From Chrysochromulina tobinii (Eukaryota > Haptophyta > Prymnesiales > Chrysochromulinaceae), in NCBI GenBank assembly GCA_001275005.1, contig JWZX01001041.1:1-17511 (forward strand): DNA of 17,511 nt, in the 5' to 3' direction. The position numbers and the translations under genes are program-made. Under the pieces are notes generated by a model. It ran no database searches, had not been told where the DNA came from, and saw only the letters and a list, made by a program, of their open reading frames with translations. This document shows, one piece after another, positions 7,471 through 15,867 of the stretch. Numbering within the stretch: position 1 is the stretch's first letter; every line of letters begins with the position of its first letter.

Positions 7471-9181
7471 ACCCAGCCACCGCAACCGCGATGGAATCCG
7501 TGGCCTCCTTGAGCAGGGCGGCTACATCGGGTGCGGGCCCACCCGACGGCCGCGCCGCCCTCATCGCGCTCTTGGTGCGTATGAGATCGATCGCTGCGGC
7601 GCAAACGTCCCGCGCCCCAACAGCGCCGAGCAGCTGCAGCACCGCCATGCTCTCCTCCACCAGCGGACTGCTCTTTGCCATGCTCTTTGCGCCCGGCACG
7701 GCGTGCAAAACCTGGTGCACGGCGACGGCGGCGCGCAGATGCGCTGCGATGGTATGCCTGGCCACGAGAGAGGCGTGCGCGGCGGCGCGAGGCCATGCGT
7801 GGGAGAGCAGGCAGTGGATGAGCTTGAGCGCGTCGCGCGCCCCTTGGAAACGAGCGCTCGCTGCCGCGGCAGCAGCGGCAGCAGCCACAGCAGCAGCAGC
7901 GTCATCCGCCTCGGACGCCGTGATGACCTTGAAGACCTGTGGTCGGATGGCAGCGCTTGCAGTCTCCACCTCTGCGTCCAGGAGATGCACGGTGGACTTG
8001 AGCATGGGTGCGAGCTGGCAGCAGATACGCAGCCCAAACTGCGCGATGAGCGTGGGCAGGTGCGCCAGGTAGAGCCGACGGGCCGCCGGGTACGGAGCCA
8101 CGTACAGCAGCTCCGTCGCCATCGCCTCAAGCAACGAGAGATGCTGCGCCTCCCGAGCTCCGGCGTCGGCGAGCGCATGCTCGGAGGTCGCATGCGGCCA
8201 CGCCGCAAAGAGCGCAGGCAGCAGCCAGCGCAGCACGACGCCCTCACGGAACACGAGTAGCCTCCGAAGCTGATGCACCACGAGTGCACCTTGCCAACGC
8301 ACGTCAACGGTAGGTAGTTCGTCGATGCAGTGCGCGATCGCCCGCAACACGGAGGCACGCGCAGGCGCGTCGAGGACGTCCGACCAGCGCACTAGTAACG
8401 GCAGCAGCTTGTGCGCGTCACTCGCGCTCGCCAGGTACGGCCGACGTAGCGATCGAACGCAGTGGCTTAGAGCGGCGGCCCAGCGCCGCGTGCGGTGGGT
8501 GCTGCGCTGCGCCTGTGCGCACTCGAGCTCCGCGTGGAGCAGCCGGCAGATGGGGCCGTGCAGCACGGCCTGCAGCCTGACGAGCGGCATGCCCGCGGCC
8601 AGCGCGACCATCGTCGCTGCCTCCGACGCTTGAGCTGCGAGCGAAGGTAAGTGGCACGGCTCAAGCCATGATGGCTCGATACCTCTGGCATCGTCAGCCA
8701 CGCTCGGGCTCTCCACGCCCCCCTCAGCTGCGACCTCGTAGATCCCAACCAGCAGCCGCACTGGCAACGGACACTGCGAGCGCACAGTGCGCCGAGCAGC
8801 GTCCGCATCCGCCACCTCCTGTTCCATCGTGGCTCGGCGGCGCTCAGTGGCGCTATTGTTGCGCGGCGGTGAGGCGCTGGTGCTAGCGTCCGCCGAGATG
8901 GTGAACGAGGCGCTGCCCTTGGTCATCTCCAATAGCTTCAGCAGCAGTTGCAGCGCGGCCGCGGTTCGGGTGGGCCAAGAACCGAGGGCAGGCGACGAGG
9001 ACGCTGAAGTGCCATCAGCCCAGCCGTCGAGCGCCGCCTGCACTTCCTTGGTTGGTAGCAGCCAATCCGGCACACGAACCATCAGGGCTTCTGCCATGGC
9101 GCTGCAATCACTATCATTCATGTCTTCAAGCACGCGGCTGGCATCATGACGGAGCGCGTCGTCGGAAATGAAGGCGAGCAT
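7469..9181 (-). CDS. TTI2-like (TELO2-interacting protein 2) helical-repeat protein
   Basis: 570 residues from ATG 9181 to TAG, without introns. Nearly the whole protein is alpha-helical and leucine/alanine-rich, as in HEAT/ARM solenoids, with no membrane segment or leader. Landmarks recalling TTI2 are LLPLLVRWSDVLDAP, the helices LPTLIAQFGLRICCQLAPML and STVHLLDAE, then ALKLIHCLLSHAWPRAAAH (about 445-463). In TTI2 an analogous leucine-rich helix is followed by a short segment and an AWPR-type motif. TTI2 with TELO2 and TTI1 forms the TTT co-chaperone that matures PIKK kinases such as mTOR and ATM. The length is close to that of known TTI2. An alanine run encoded by a GCA/GCT-rich tract (about 425-440) looks like a lineage-specific insertion. 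It could instead be another ARM-type protein, so the name is moderate in confidence while the reading frame is sound. Confidence 0.6.
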   Translation of the reverse strand: MLAFISDDALRHDASRVLEDMNDSDCSAMAEALMVRVPDWLLPTKEVQAALDGWADGTSASSSPALGSWPTRTAAALQLLLKLLEMTKGSASFTISADASTSASPPRNNSATERRRATMEQEVADADAARRTVRSQCPLPVRLLVGIYEVAAEGGVESPSVADDARGIEPSWLEPCHLPSLAAQASEAATMVALAAGMPLVRLQAVLHGPICRLLHAELECAQAQRSTHRTRRWAAALSHCVRSLRRPYLASASDAHKLLPLLVRWSDVLDAPARASVLRAIAHCIDELPTVDVRWQGALVVHQLRRLLVFREGVVLRWLLPALFAAWPHATSEHALADAGAREAQHLSLLEAMATELLYVAPYPAARRLYLAHLPTLIAQFGLRICCQLAPMLKSTVHLLDAEVETASAAIRPQVFKVITASEADDAAAAVAAAAAAAAASARFQGARDALKLIHCLLSHAWPRAAAHASLVARHTIAAHLRAAVAVHQVLHAVPGAKSMAKSSPLVEESMAVLQLLGAVGARDVCAAAIDLIRTKSAMRAARPSGGPAPDVAALLKEATDSIAVAVAG

Positions 9182-9665
9182 TAAGAACGGGTCTGGACGT
9201 TCATGTTAATACACACAACACGTACAAAGCCCAGAAGAGAAGACAAAACAAACCCCCCAAAACAAGGCCCCGAAGGAAGACACATGCAGGCAGAGAGCCG
9301 AGAAACAGCCTATGAGAGAAGATCGGCGAGACCCAAATATGAACTCGGGAGGGAGCGCGCCCGTGGACGTTCACACCGCAACTTGGCCCTCGCGGCGTTC
9401 ACACGATGCGACGGCTCCTAAGTGAACCAGACCGATTTGACCAGGTAACGCCAGTATGTAGTACATGCCAAATGCACTCGGAGGGTGCAGGAAATTCCTC
9501 GCCGGCCTCGTTTTTCTCAATTCCTTCTTGTCGTACGACGGTCGGGCCTGGTGGACATGTGTGTGGACACGCGCACGCCAGAGGGCTTTCTCATACGTGC
9601 ATGTGTGATGTGAGTCGCTCTCTGACTCCATGACATATGTCTCTCGCGTTCGCTCCAACATCTCT
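9182..9665 (-). promoter_or_regulatory. Upstream region of the TTI2-like gene; no gene seen
   Basis: This 484-bp gap holds the 3' flank of the next minus-strand gene and the TTI2-like promoter. It is somewhat less GC-rich, with purine-rich stretches near 9226-9330. Short open frames lack any recognisable motif, and no tRNA or other RNA gene was found. Confidence 0.5.
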
Positions 9666-10511
9666 TCAACAAGACCCGCTCATGTACGCCCGTGCCTCAT
9701 GCGCGAGCTCGGAGCAGCGCCTTGCGACCGCACGGAAGCGGCCATCCGTCTTCTCGGGCCAACGGTGCGCATAGGCAAACGAGCATGCGCCGCTCAGGGC
9801 AAGAAACTTGGGATCACCTATCAAGCACTTGCCGGTACCAAAGCCGACCATTGCCCCGGCTACGGCCGCATCGACCACGGTAGCGTCCCCTCGCTCGGGT
9901 TTGATGGCCTTGCGCAGGGCGGACGCCCCCTGCTCCACGCGCGAGAGCCACGATTCGAGAGAGCGCCGCGCGCCCTCGTCGAGCGATGAAGTGAGCGGGA
10001 TGACGCTGCCTCGCCCAGCACCACCTCCACGCAATCGCATCATCTCACCCAGCTCGCCTAGGCCCGCGTCTTCTGTTGACGGAATCGCAGCGCCAAGCTC
10101 TGCCAGCACATAGTCGCGCATGCGCTCGAGCGCCACTGCCTGCGGCTCTCCGCCACCCTTCCTCGCTCGCGCAATCCTGTCTGCCATCGCCTCGCGATAC
10201 GCGGCGAGCTTCTCATCGAGGCTGTTCGCACAGCCGTACACTGTTGCGCCGGGCTCGGGATTTTGGACGAACGGTTGCAGCAAGAGTGTTCTTGCCTCTC
10301 GCAAGGCGGCCTGCGCCGTCTGGGGTTGATCAATCAGGGATCCAAGCAACTGGGCCATCTTGACGTTCCGCGATTGTGGATCGCGCGGCTGCGGTAGATC
10401 AACCGAGGGAAAGATGTTCATCCGCGCCACGCCCGAGCGGGTGAAAATATGAGCCGAGCGGAGAACAGGAGCCGAGGGGAGGAAGAGGAAGCCCCACACG
10501 AGTCGCTGCAT
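9666..10511 (-). CDS. Unrecognised protein with N-terminal hydrophobic leader and C-terminal hydrophobic pair
   Basis: 281 residues from ATG 10511 to TGA 9666. I do not recognise the family. The start MQRLVWGFLFLPSAPVLRSA has a positive n-region and hydrophobic core, suggesting a signal peptide or the first part of a plastid leader, though no clear ASAFAP Phe follows. The middle is polar and helical (AQAALREARTLLLQPFVQ; LDEKLAAYREAMADRIARAR) with a Gly-rich loop (RLRGGGAGRG). Near the C-terminus are two short Ala/Gly-rich hydrophobic segments (VVDAAVAGAMVGFGTG and FLALSGACSFAYA) separated by a short polar turn, which could form a membrane hairpin. The end is basic and Cys-containing. The gene is divergent from the kinase across 205 bp. 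The frame is credible because of its length and coherent composition; the function is unknown. Confidence 0.65.
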   Translation of the reverse strand: MQRLVWGFLFLPSAPVLRSAHIFTRSGVARMNIFPSVDLPQPRDPQSRNVKMAQLLGSLIDQPQTAQAALREARTLLLQPFVQNPEPGATVYGCANSLDEKLAAYREAMADRIARARKGGGEPQAVALERMRDYVLAELGAAIPSTEDAGLGELGEMMRLRGGGAGRGSVIPLTSSLDEGARRSLESWLSRVEQGASALRKAIKPERGDATVVDAAVAGAMVGFGTGKCLIGDPKFLALSGACSFAYAHRWPEKTDGRFRAVARRCSELAHEARAYMSGSC

Positions 10512-10716
10512 TGTTTCCGAAAGAACGCCCAATACGACGCTCCACCGGCTCGTGTGGAGCTCGCCAAATGGGTGGTTGTGGCACACCAGAGAATCCAGAG
10601 AGAAGTACACTGTAGCATTTGTCTCGCCGGCTTTGCACCTATGCTCGGTTTTCACTTTTGTGAATTCTTTTGTGTCTCGGCCGATTTTTTTGGTCCCCCC
10701 CGACGCTCCGCGATCG
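10512..10716. promoter_or_regulatory. Divergent promoter between unknown protein and kinase genes
   Basis: Only 205 bp separate two divergent ATGs, so the promoters overlap. The region is pyrimidine-rich on the plus strand just before the kinase start (T and C runs at 10685-10699). It contains a small hairpin, TTCAC-TTTT-GTGAA, at 10651-10664. Confidence 0.6.
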
Positions 10717-12414
10717 ATGGGTGCTGCTGCACAGCCGCATCAGACGCCTCTCACTCCAGGCGTGTGGGCCTTTTTAGACTCGCCCGGATCCTATACGCCA
10801 GTGGCACTCTCGTCTACCAAGCTCGAGCGGCTCCGGGGACGCTTTGGGGATTTCCCCGAGGATACAATCCCGCCTGCAGTGATGGCGCCAAGCCATGCAG
10901 CTCCCGCACTACATGAGCGCAGTTCTCCTATCTGGGGGCCGCCAGATTCATCGCCGCCGCCAGCTGGAGCCGAGCCCCCAGCTGCAGAAGCTCAGCCCGT
11001 GATCACCCCGCTGAATCTGGCGCGCAGTTTGGCTCACCATGCGGCGACCGCTGCAGCACCTGTGGCTGCGCCTGCGGCGGCAGCACCAGCGAGCGGGAGC
11101 ACCTGTAGCAGCAACAGCACCAGCATCAGCAGCACCACCACCACCAGCAGCAGCAGCGTGAGCAACAGCAAAGCCGTGCTGCCCAAGGGCGCGTTCCCGA
11201 CGATCTCGCCAGTGCCAGGCGCGTCGAAGCCGCTTGCGGACGCCGCGCTGCATCCGACGCTTCTCAAGCGCTGGGAGCCGCAGCACCGGCTGGGCGCGGG
11301 CGGGTATGGCGTCGTGGTGAGCGTGTGCGACAAGGCGTCCGGCGCGATGCTCGTCGTCAAGAAGATCTCGGACGCCTTCATCTGCGCAGCCGACGCGCAG
11401 CGCTGCTTTCGCGAGGTTGCGTTCCAGAAAGCGGCGAACCATCCAAACCTACTGCCGCTTCTCGCCGTGTCGGTCTCGGCAACGGACCTGTACCTGTTGT
11501 GCCCGCCGATGGCGATGGACCTGCAGGGCGCCTTGCGACACAACCTGCTGCCTCACGCGCGTCAGAAGCGCTGCGTACTCTATCAGCTCTCGTGCGCGCT
11601 CGCATACATGCATGCGAGCGGCGCGCTGCATCGTGACCTGAAGCCAGCGAATGTGCTGCTCGATCTTGACGGCCACCTGCGCCTGTGCGATTTTGGGCTG
11701 TGCCGGAGCACGCCGACCCCCGACGAGGCCGCCCTCGCCACACCTCGCGCGCCGCTCGATGCGAGCAACGCGGCGGAGGTCGATGGCAGCCAGAGCGTGT
11801 CTGTAGGCTCGCGCTGGTACCGCGCGCCAGAGGTGCTGCTGGGCGCGAGCGTGTACGGCGCCTCGGCCGACATGTGGTCCTTCGGATGCATCGTCGCTGA
11901 GGTGCTCTCGGGGAAGACACTCCTCCTCGGCTCCTCCAGCCTTGGACAGCTGGCCAAGATCCTTGAGGTGACCGGTGGCCGGCCGGAAGCTGCTGAGCTC
12001 GCCGCGGATCTGAACTTGCCCGAGGAGCGCGCGCGCGCGGCGCTCGCGGCGCTGCCGATCACCCTTGCCCCGACGCGCCTGAGCAAGCTCTTGCCTCGTG
12101 TGCCTGCGGATGGCATCGATCTGGTGAACTCGTTGCTTCGGCGCCGCCCGACGGAGAGGGCGTCCTTCGACGCTGTGATTCGCCATTCGTATCTCGTGCC
12201 CTTCATCACAGAAGACGAGGGGCCTCGGCGCGCGTACGCGGCTGCGTCAGTGGGCACGGCCGATCGTTTCATCGCGCCGCTCGACGACCGCCGCCAGTTT
12301 GCTCCTCGCACATACCGCGAGTATTTCGAGCAGCACCTCGCCGAGACACTCGAGGCGTACCATGAGGCGCCGCCGCCCGCAGCTGCCCCGTCGGAGGCGG
12401 ACATGGGCTGCTGA
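10717..12414 (+). CDS. CMGC-family, MAPK-like serine/threonine kinase lacking TxY
   Basis: 565 residues from ATG 10717 to TGA. The N-terminal ~185 residues are Ala/Pro/Ser-rich and disordered, with a Ser/Thr run coded by AGC/ACC repeats (11098-11163). The catalytic domain follows with every core motif: glycine loop G193AGGYG198, lysine K215 in VVKKI, H305RD307LKPAN312, D325FG327, and SR366WYRAPEVLLG. The RWYRAPE motif and the tail DDRRQFAPRTYRE (compare D-D-x-x-x-F-S-x-x-x-YR in ERK7/8-type MAPKs) place it in CMGC near atypical MAPKs. The activation loop reads QSVSVGSRWYRAPE, so the TxY dual-phosphorylation motif is replaced by Ser-Val-Ser (360-362). It should be an active kinase with different regulation. 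The start was chosen as the first ATG in frame; upstream in-frame sequence lacks one. The group is firm, the subfamily tentative. Confidence 0.92.
   Translation: MGAAAQPHQTPLTPGVWAFLDSPGSYTPVALSSTKLERLRGRFGDFPEDTIPPAVMAPSHAAPALHERSSPIWGPPDSSPPPAGAEPPAAEAQPVITPLNLARSLAHHAATAAAPVAAPAAAAPASGSTCSSNSTSISSTTTTSSSSVSNSKAVLPKGAFPTISPVPGASKPLADAALHPTLLKRWEPQHRLGAGGYGVVVSVCDKASGAMLVVKKISDAFICAADAQRCFREVAFQKAANHPNLLPLLAVSVSATDLYLLCPPMAMDLQGALRHNLLPHARQKRCVLYQLSCALAYMHASGALHRDLKPANVLLDLDGHLRLCDFGLCRSTPTPDEAALATPRAPLDASNAAEVDGSQSVSVGSRWYRAPEVLLGASVYGASADMWSFGCIVAEVLSGKTLLLGSSSLGQLAKILEVTGGRPEAAELAADLNLPEERARAALAALPITLAPTRLSKLLPRVPADGIDLVNSLLRRRPTERASFDAVIRHSYLVPFITEDEGPRRAYAAASVGTADRFIAPLDDRRQFAPRTYREYFEQHLAETLEAYHEAPPPAAAPSEADMGC
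11098..11163. repeat. AGC/ACC trinucleotide repeat coding for a Ser/Thr tract
   Basis: Imperfect AGC and ACC triplets encode a Ser/Thr/Asn-rich run in the disordered N-terminus of the kinase. Length variation would keep the frame. Confidence 0.85.
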
Positions 12415-13318
12415 GGCGCGGATGCGGCGCCGTGGTGAGCGACTCGTGGGTGGCGCCGTGGTGGGCGCGCTGTCGCCTCCTTGGGCGGGCGAGGGGCTAC
12501 GGGCGAAGGAACGGAGAGTACAGAGTACGGGACTCGAGGACGGCTCTCGAGGGTACGTGGGGGCGGACCCCCTGTGGCGCGCCCGTTTCGCCCTGACCCA
12601 GCTCCCCAGGACGTGGGCGACGTGCTTCCTGAGGGAGTGAGTGCGGTCCAGAGTGAAGACGGTCCACATCGTGTGGCAGATGGGCGGGCGGCCTGTCTGG
12701 ATCATGGATCTTGGATCTAAGCCAAGGGCGAACTGGGGAAGGCGAGGGCGCATTAAAAGGTACCAGTTGAGAGTTGTTTCAGAACCCCACTCCCCAGACG
12801 TCCACGAAGCCACGAAGCACGATACGCCGCGCGACACGATGCCCGTGACGCGCGCAACCCACACCCGCGTGACCCGAGCGAGACGCACGACCGGCGGGCG
12901 GCGGGGCGGACGGATACAGTTACCGTACCGTCTACGGGTAGGGTACGTGATACATTACAGGTCGGGTCCGGTTCCGTCCACGTCTGCTCTCTCCGTTAGT
13001 CACGCGTCCTGAGGGAATGCCCTCTGCCGCTCGCAGAGACTGTTCGCGCGAAGCGCACTCAAATACACCCGATTGAAGGTGCGGGCCGCGAAGCCAGCGG
13101 CGACCAGCTCCGCAGCTGGTTCATGAGGTCCTTGGGCCTCGTTAGGCCTTGGCGCACGGCTGGACTCGAACGCACAGTGCACGATCGTTCGCACACCCGC
13201 ACCGCAGCACCCCCGCGGGGCGTCCAAAGCCAAATAGCCCCGCGCCTCCCGTCGCCGCCGCCCTCGGCGCTCCTCTCCCCGCCGCCAAGGCTTGCCTGAC
13301 GTGCCCATCTCGGCGCCT
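12415..13318. other. Convergent intergenic region, no gene seen
   Basis: These 904 bp separate the 3' ends of the kinase and the TBCCD1-like gene. Open frames exist on both strands but their composition is basic and Arg-rich, without motifs, as expected of GC-rich non-coding DNA. A TCGAAC-containing stretch near 13160-13175 resembles a tRNA T-loop, but no T-stem forms. The size leaves room for long 3' UTRs or an unrecognised non-coding RNA. Confidence 0.55.
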
Positions 13319-15160
13319 TCACCACGTGGGCTGTGCCATCAGGTCGGTCACCTGGCGCAGGTTGCCCGTGCGCTGGAGCCAGTCGCGGAAGCCTGCGTGC
13401 AGCGTCGCCTGCACCTCGGAGCGCACGGCCTCCGAGCAGCGCAGTGCGGCGATTTCGTCACGGAAACGGAGCATCCGCGTCACGTGGCCGACGAGCGCGT
13501 CCGCATACTCTGTGGGCAATTCGCACACGGGTGCCGCGCCTTCGCCCTGCGCCGCCGTGTGGGGAATGTCCATCGGCACGTGAAATGGCAGGAAGCGCGC
13601 GGGCGGCAGCAAGGCGCACGCTGGCTCCGCCATGCTTTCGCCATGCTTCTCGCCATGCTTCTCGCCATGCTCGGCGGCGGCGGTACCGAGGGCGAGTGGA
13701 CCAGTCGACGAGACAGGCGTGTCCCAAAAATTGGCATGCAGCTGGGGAAGGACGCGGGCGGCAGCCATGTGGCGCGGCAACCCGTCGTAGATGGTGCCGA
13801 ACGGCGCGAGGTGCACGCGGTGGTTCTCACCCATGAGCAGGGGCGGGCTATTGACGCACAGCTGGAAGGTGCAGTTCGTGCAGCTGGAGAGGCGCAGCGC
13901 TTGGCATGTCGCCACGAGCTTCATGTTCGCGCAGTGCGACACGGTGACCACGCGGCTCGCGGCGCCCACCACGACGGTGCAGCCGGTACAGCCGAGCAGC
14001 TCCACGCCACGCACGGGCGCGAGCGCGTAGACGTAGCAGCTGTGGCAGTCGATCAGCTGTAGCGCCCCGCCCCCTAACTCAGCTTCACGCAGCACGAGGG
14101 TCCGCCGTTTGGAGGCGTGAAGGCGAAGCACGCTGCCCGCCGGGCCCGCCTCGGCCGCCTCGGGCGCCGCGCCGAGAGTGCCGCTCACGGCGGGCTGCTC
14201 GTGCTCGTTGTCGTCCGGGGTGAGGACGGCCGGGCGCGCCGGGAGCACCGCGGGGGTGCACGCAGGTTGCCCGAGAAAGTCCATATTTGAAAGGCTGCCC
14301 GCCACCGCCGACGCACTGACGGAAGGGGTGAGCGGCGTGGGCGGCGGCGGCGCGAGCGGCGAGCGCGAGGGCGGCGCGGCCGCCGCCTCGGCTGCCGGCG
14401 AGGCGGGGCGCACCTCGACGAGGGCGCCTCGCATTGCGGGCAGCACCGTGCCCATTGTCGGCAGCGCCGCGCTTGGGTGCGTCGACCATATGCCAAGCGC
14501 CCCGGAGACTGAGTCCGCGCGCTGGCCCCGCGAGGCGAGGCGCGCGGCGGCGGTGCGATCGGGGCGCATCAACAGGCCCAGACGGTCGAGCTCGCTCGCG
14601 TAGACCCGCTCAGCTCCCGCGGCCACAAGCTGCAGCAGGGTCGGCAAGCTCCCTTGAAGCATCTTGCGCCGTCGCCGCATCGCCTGCATCGACTGCAGGC
14701 GCGACTGCACGGCGAGCGCGCGCGCGTTCGGGTGCGCGCCACCGTCGGCGGATCCATTCGGCTGCTGCAGCTTCGACGGCCATACCTCGCCGCTCGCGGC
14801 CTGCGACCGTGACAGATTGGTCGCGTTCTCACCCAGCTCGTGCTGTGCCCACTGAACCCAAAGCAGCAGCAGCATCGAGCCGAGCGGCACGCGAAGGGCC
14901 TCATCGGTCGGCATGTCGCGCTCGTCGCCGCGCGGCTGCGACAGCACGTGCGCGAAGCGCATGCATGCCGCCGCCTGCGACCGGCTCATGCTGAGGCCAG
15001 TCTCGGCGAGCACTGCCCAGGTGTCGAGATTGATGGGGAGGTCGGTCGACGCGGCCCGTGGCAGCTTCAGCACGTTCAGCAGCGAGCTCTCCGTAATCTT
15101 CGCGCCAGAGAAGTGCAGCAGGCCGTGCACCCACACCTCTGGCGAAGGCTCCAGCGCCAT
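13319..15160 (-). CDS. TBCCD1: TBCC-domain protein, TBCCD1-like
   Basis: 613 residues from ATG 15160, intronless. The TBCC/CAP beta-helix domain spans roughly 343-455: KRRTLVLREAELGGGALQL, DCHSCYVYALAPVRGVELLG, CTGCTVVVGAASRVV, then CQALRLSSCTNCTFQLCV and HRVHLAPFGTIYDGL. The downstream FWDTPV and the large N-terminal domain (PEVWVHGLLHFSG at the start) match TBCCD1 rather than tubulin cofactor C or RP2. TBCCD1 sits at centrioles and basal bodies and governs their position (ASQ2 in Chlamydomonas), so a role in flagellar or basal-body placement is likely. R423 of CQALR aligns with the arginine finger of TBCC/RP2 (QQFR in RP2). A linker of ~100 Pro/Ala-rich residues precedes the domain. Near 495-507 HGEKHGEKHGES comes from a 12-bp repeat. 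Family call is strong. Confidence 0.87.
   Translation of the reverse strand: MALEPSPEVWVHGLLHFSGAKITESSLLNVLKLPRAASTDLPINLDTWAVLAETGLSMSRSQAAACMRFAHVLSQPRGDERDMPTDEALRVPLGSMLLLLWVQWAQHELGENATNLSRSQAASGEVWPSKLQQPNGSADGGAHPNARALAVQSRLQSMQAMRRRRKMLQGSLPTLLQLVAAGAERVYASELDRLGLLMRPDRTAAARLASRGQRADSVSGALGIWSTHPSAALPTMGTVLPAMRGALVEVRPASPAAEAAAAPPSRSPLAPPPPTPLTPSVSASAVAGSLSNMDFLGQPACTPAVLPARPAVLTPDDNEHEQPAVSGTLGAAPEAAEAGPAGSVLRLHASKRRTLVLREAELGGGALQLIDCHSCYVYALAPVRGVELLGCTGCTVVVGAASRVVTVSHCANMKLVATCQALRLSSCTNCTFQLCVNSPPLLMGENHRVHLAPFGTIYDGLPRHMAAARVLPQLHANFWDTPVSSTGPLALGTAAAEHGEKHGEKHGESMAEPACALLPPARFLPFHVPMDIPHTAAQGEGAAPVCELPTEYADALVGHVTRMLRFRDEIAALRCSEAVRSEVQATLHAGFRDWLQRTGNLRQVTDLMAQPTW
13632..13679. 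repeat. 12-bp in-frame minisatellite in the TBCCD1-like gene
   Basis: Related units of CGCCATGCTTCT run in tandem, the central two identical. They encode HGEK repeats in a loop C-terminal to the TBCC domain, where length changes would keep the frame. Confidence 0.85.
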
Positions 15161-15867
15161 TGTGCGAAAATCCCGCGCTTCACGGATTGCGCCGCCTGCC
15201 GGTAAAAACCATCGAAGCCACAGCGGGCCGCGGGTAATTGCACAATTCGGGGAACTGGGGCAATGAGCTGGGGGTACCCCTGGGGTGGTAGGCCTTCATT
15301 TTCGATTTGAGGCTGAGGGGAAGCTCACACCCGACCGTCACGCGACGCACTGACAGTCGCGCTCACCGCTCTCGTCTGACGTCTCAGGCCCGGTCACCGT
15401 CGCGCTCGCTCGCCGGCAGTCGCAATGGGCAGTCGCTCCACGACCTCCGTCCCGGCCGCCGTCCGTGCACCGCTGCACCCCGGACCCCCGGGCGCCCGGG
15501 GGCGCCGGCCGACAGACTCCATACAGCACAGAGCATCACACACGCTACCCTGCATCTCACGTTGACTGATATAGTATATTACAGCGCGGCTGTTCATCTA
15601 CTGTTCTTCTGCCACGCGGGCACGCATGTTCGTTGCGGAACGACACCTCTCGTAGACCAGGTACGGTATCCGAATAGGACGATTTGATTTGGCCATGCGG
15701 CTCTGAGGCTTGCGCTCTTCGCCCTCTCTCGGGAGCGCGCGGTCGACCAGCGGCCATTCTCGCTCGCGCCCTCGCCTATGCACATGCGCGGGCTGAGGCC
15801 GCTTCTCGCGGCCTCCGCCCGCGTAGGCTCGCCGTCGCACATGCTCAACAAGCCGCCCTGCTGTGTC
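15161..15867 (-). promoter_or_regulatory. TBCCD1-like promoter and SPX gene 3' flank
   Basis: This 707-bp gap lies between two minus-strand genes. It should contain the TBCCD1-like promoter near 15161-15400 and the SPX 3' UTR near 15800. An AT-rich patch at 15560-15582 (GATATAGTATATTACAG) and an 18-bp perfect GC palindrome at 15485-15502 are its only notable elements. An exon of the SPX gene beyond 15868 cannot be excluded, because a good donor (AC|GTGAGA) overlaps its stop codon, but none is recognisable. Confidence 0.45.
15485..15502. repeat. Perfect 18-bp GC palindrome
   Basis: Nine bases are followed by their exact reverse complement (CCCCCGGGC/GCCCGGGGG). There is no loop, so it suits a dimeric protein site better than an RNA hairpin. 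It lies about 330 bp upstream of the TBCCD1-like start. Confidence 0.8.

Noticed and set aside
12641-13012. 123-residue plus-strand frame in the convergent spacer
   Set aside because: It begins at GTG rather than ATG, has no motif, and has the composition of random GC-rich DNA.
13155-13178. TCGAAC-containing sequence resembling a tRNA T-loop
   Set aside because: The flanking bases cannot make a 5-bp T-stem, and no anticodon or D arm is nearby.
15307-15687. 126-residue plus-strand frame upstream of the TBCCD1-like gene
   Set aside because: It is basic and motif-free, and lies where the TBCCD1-like promoter and SPX 3' UTR are expected.
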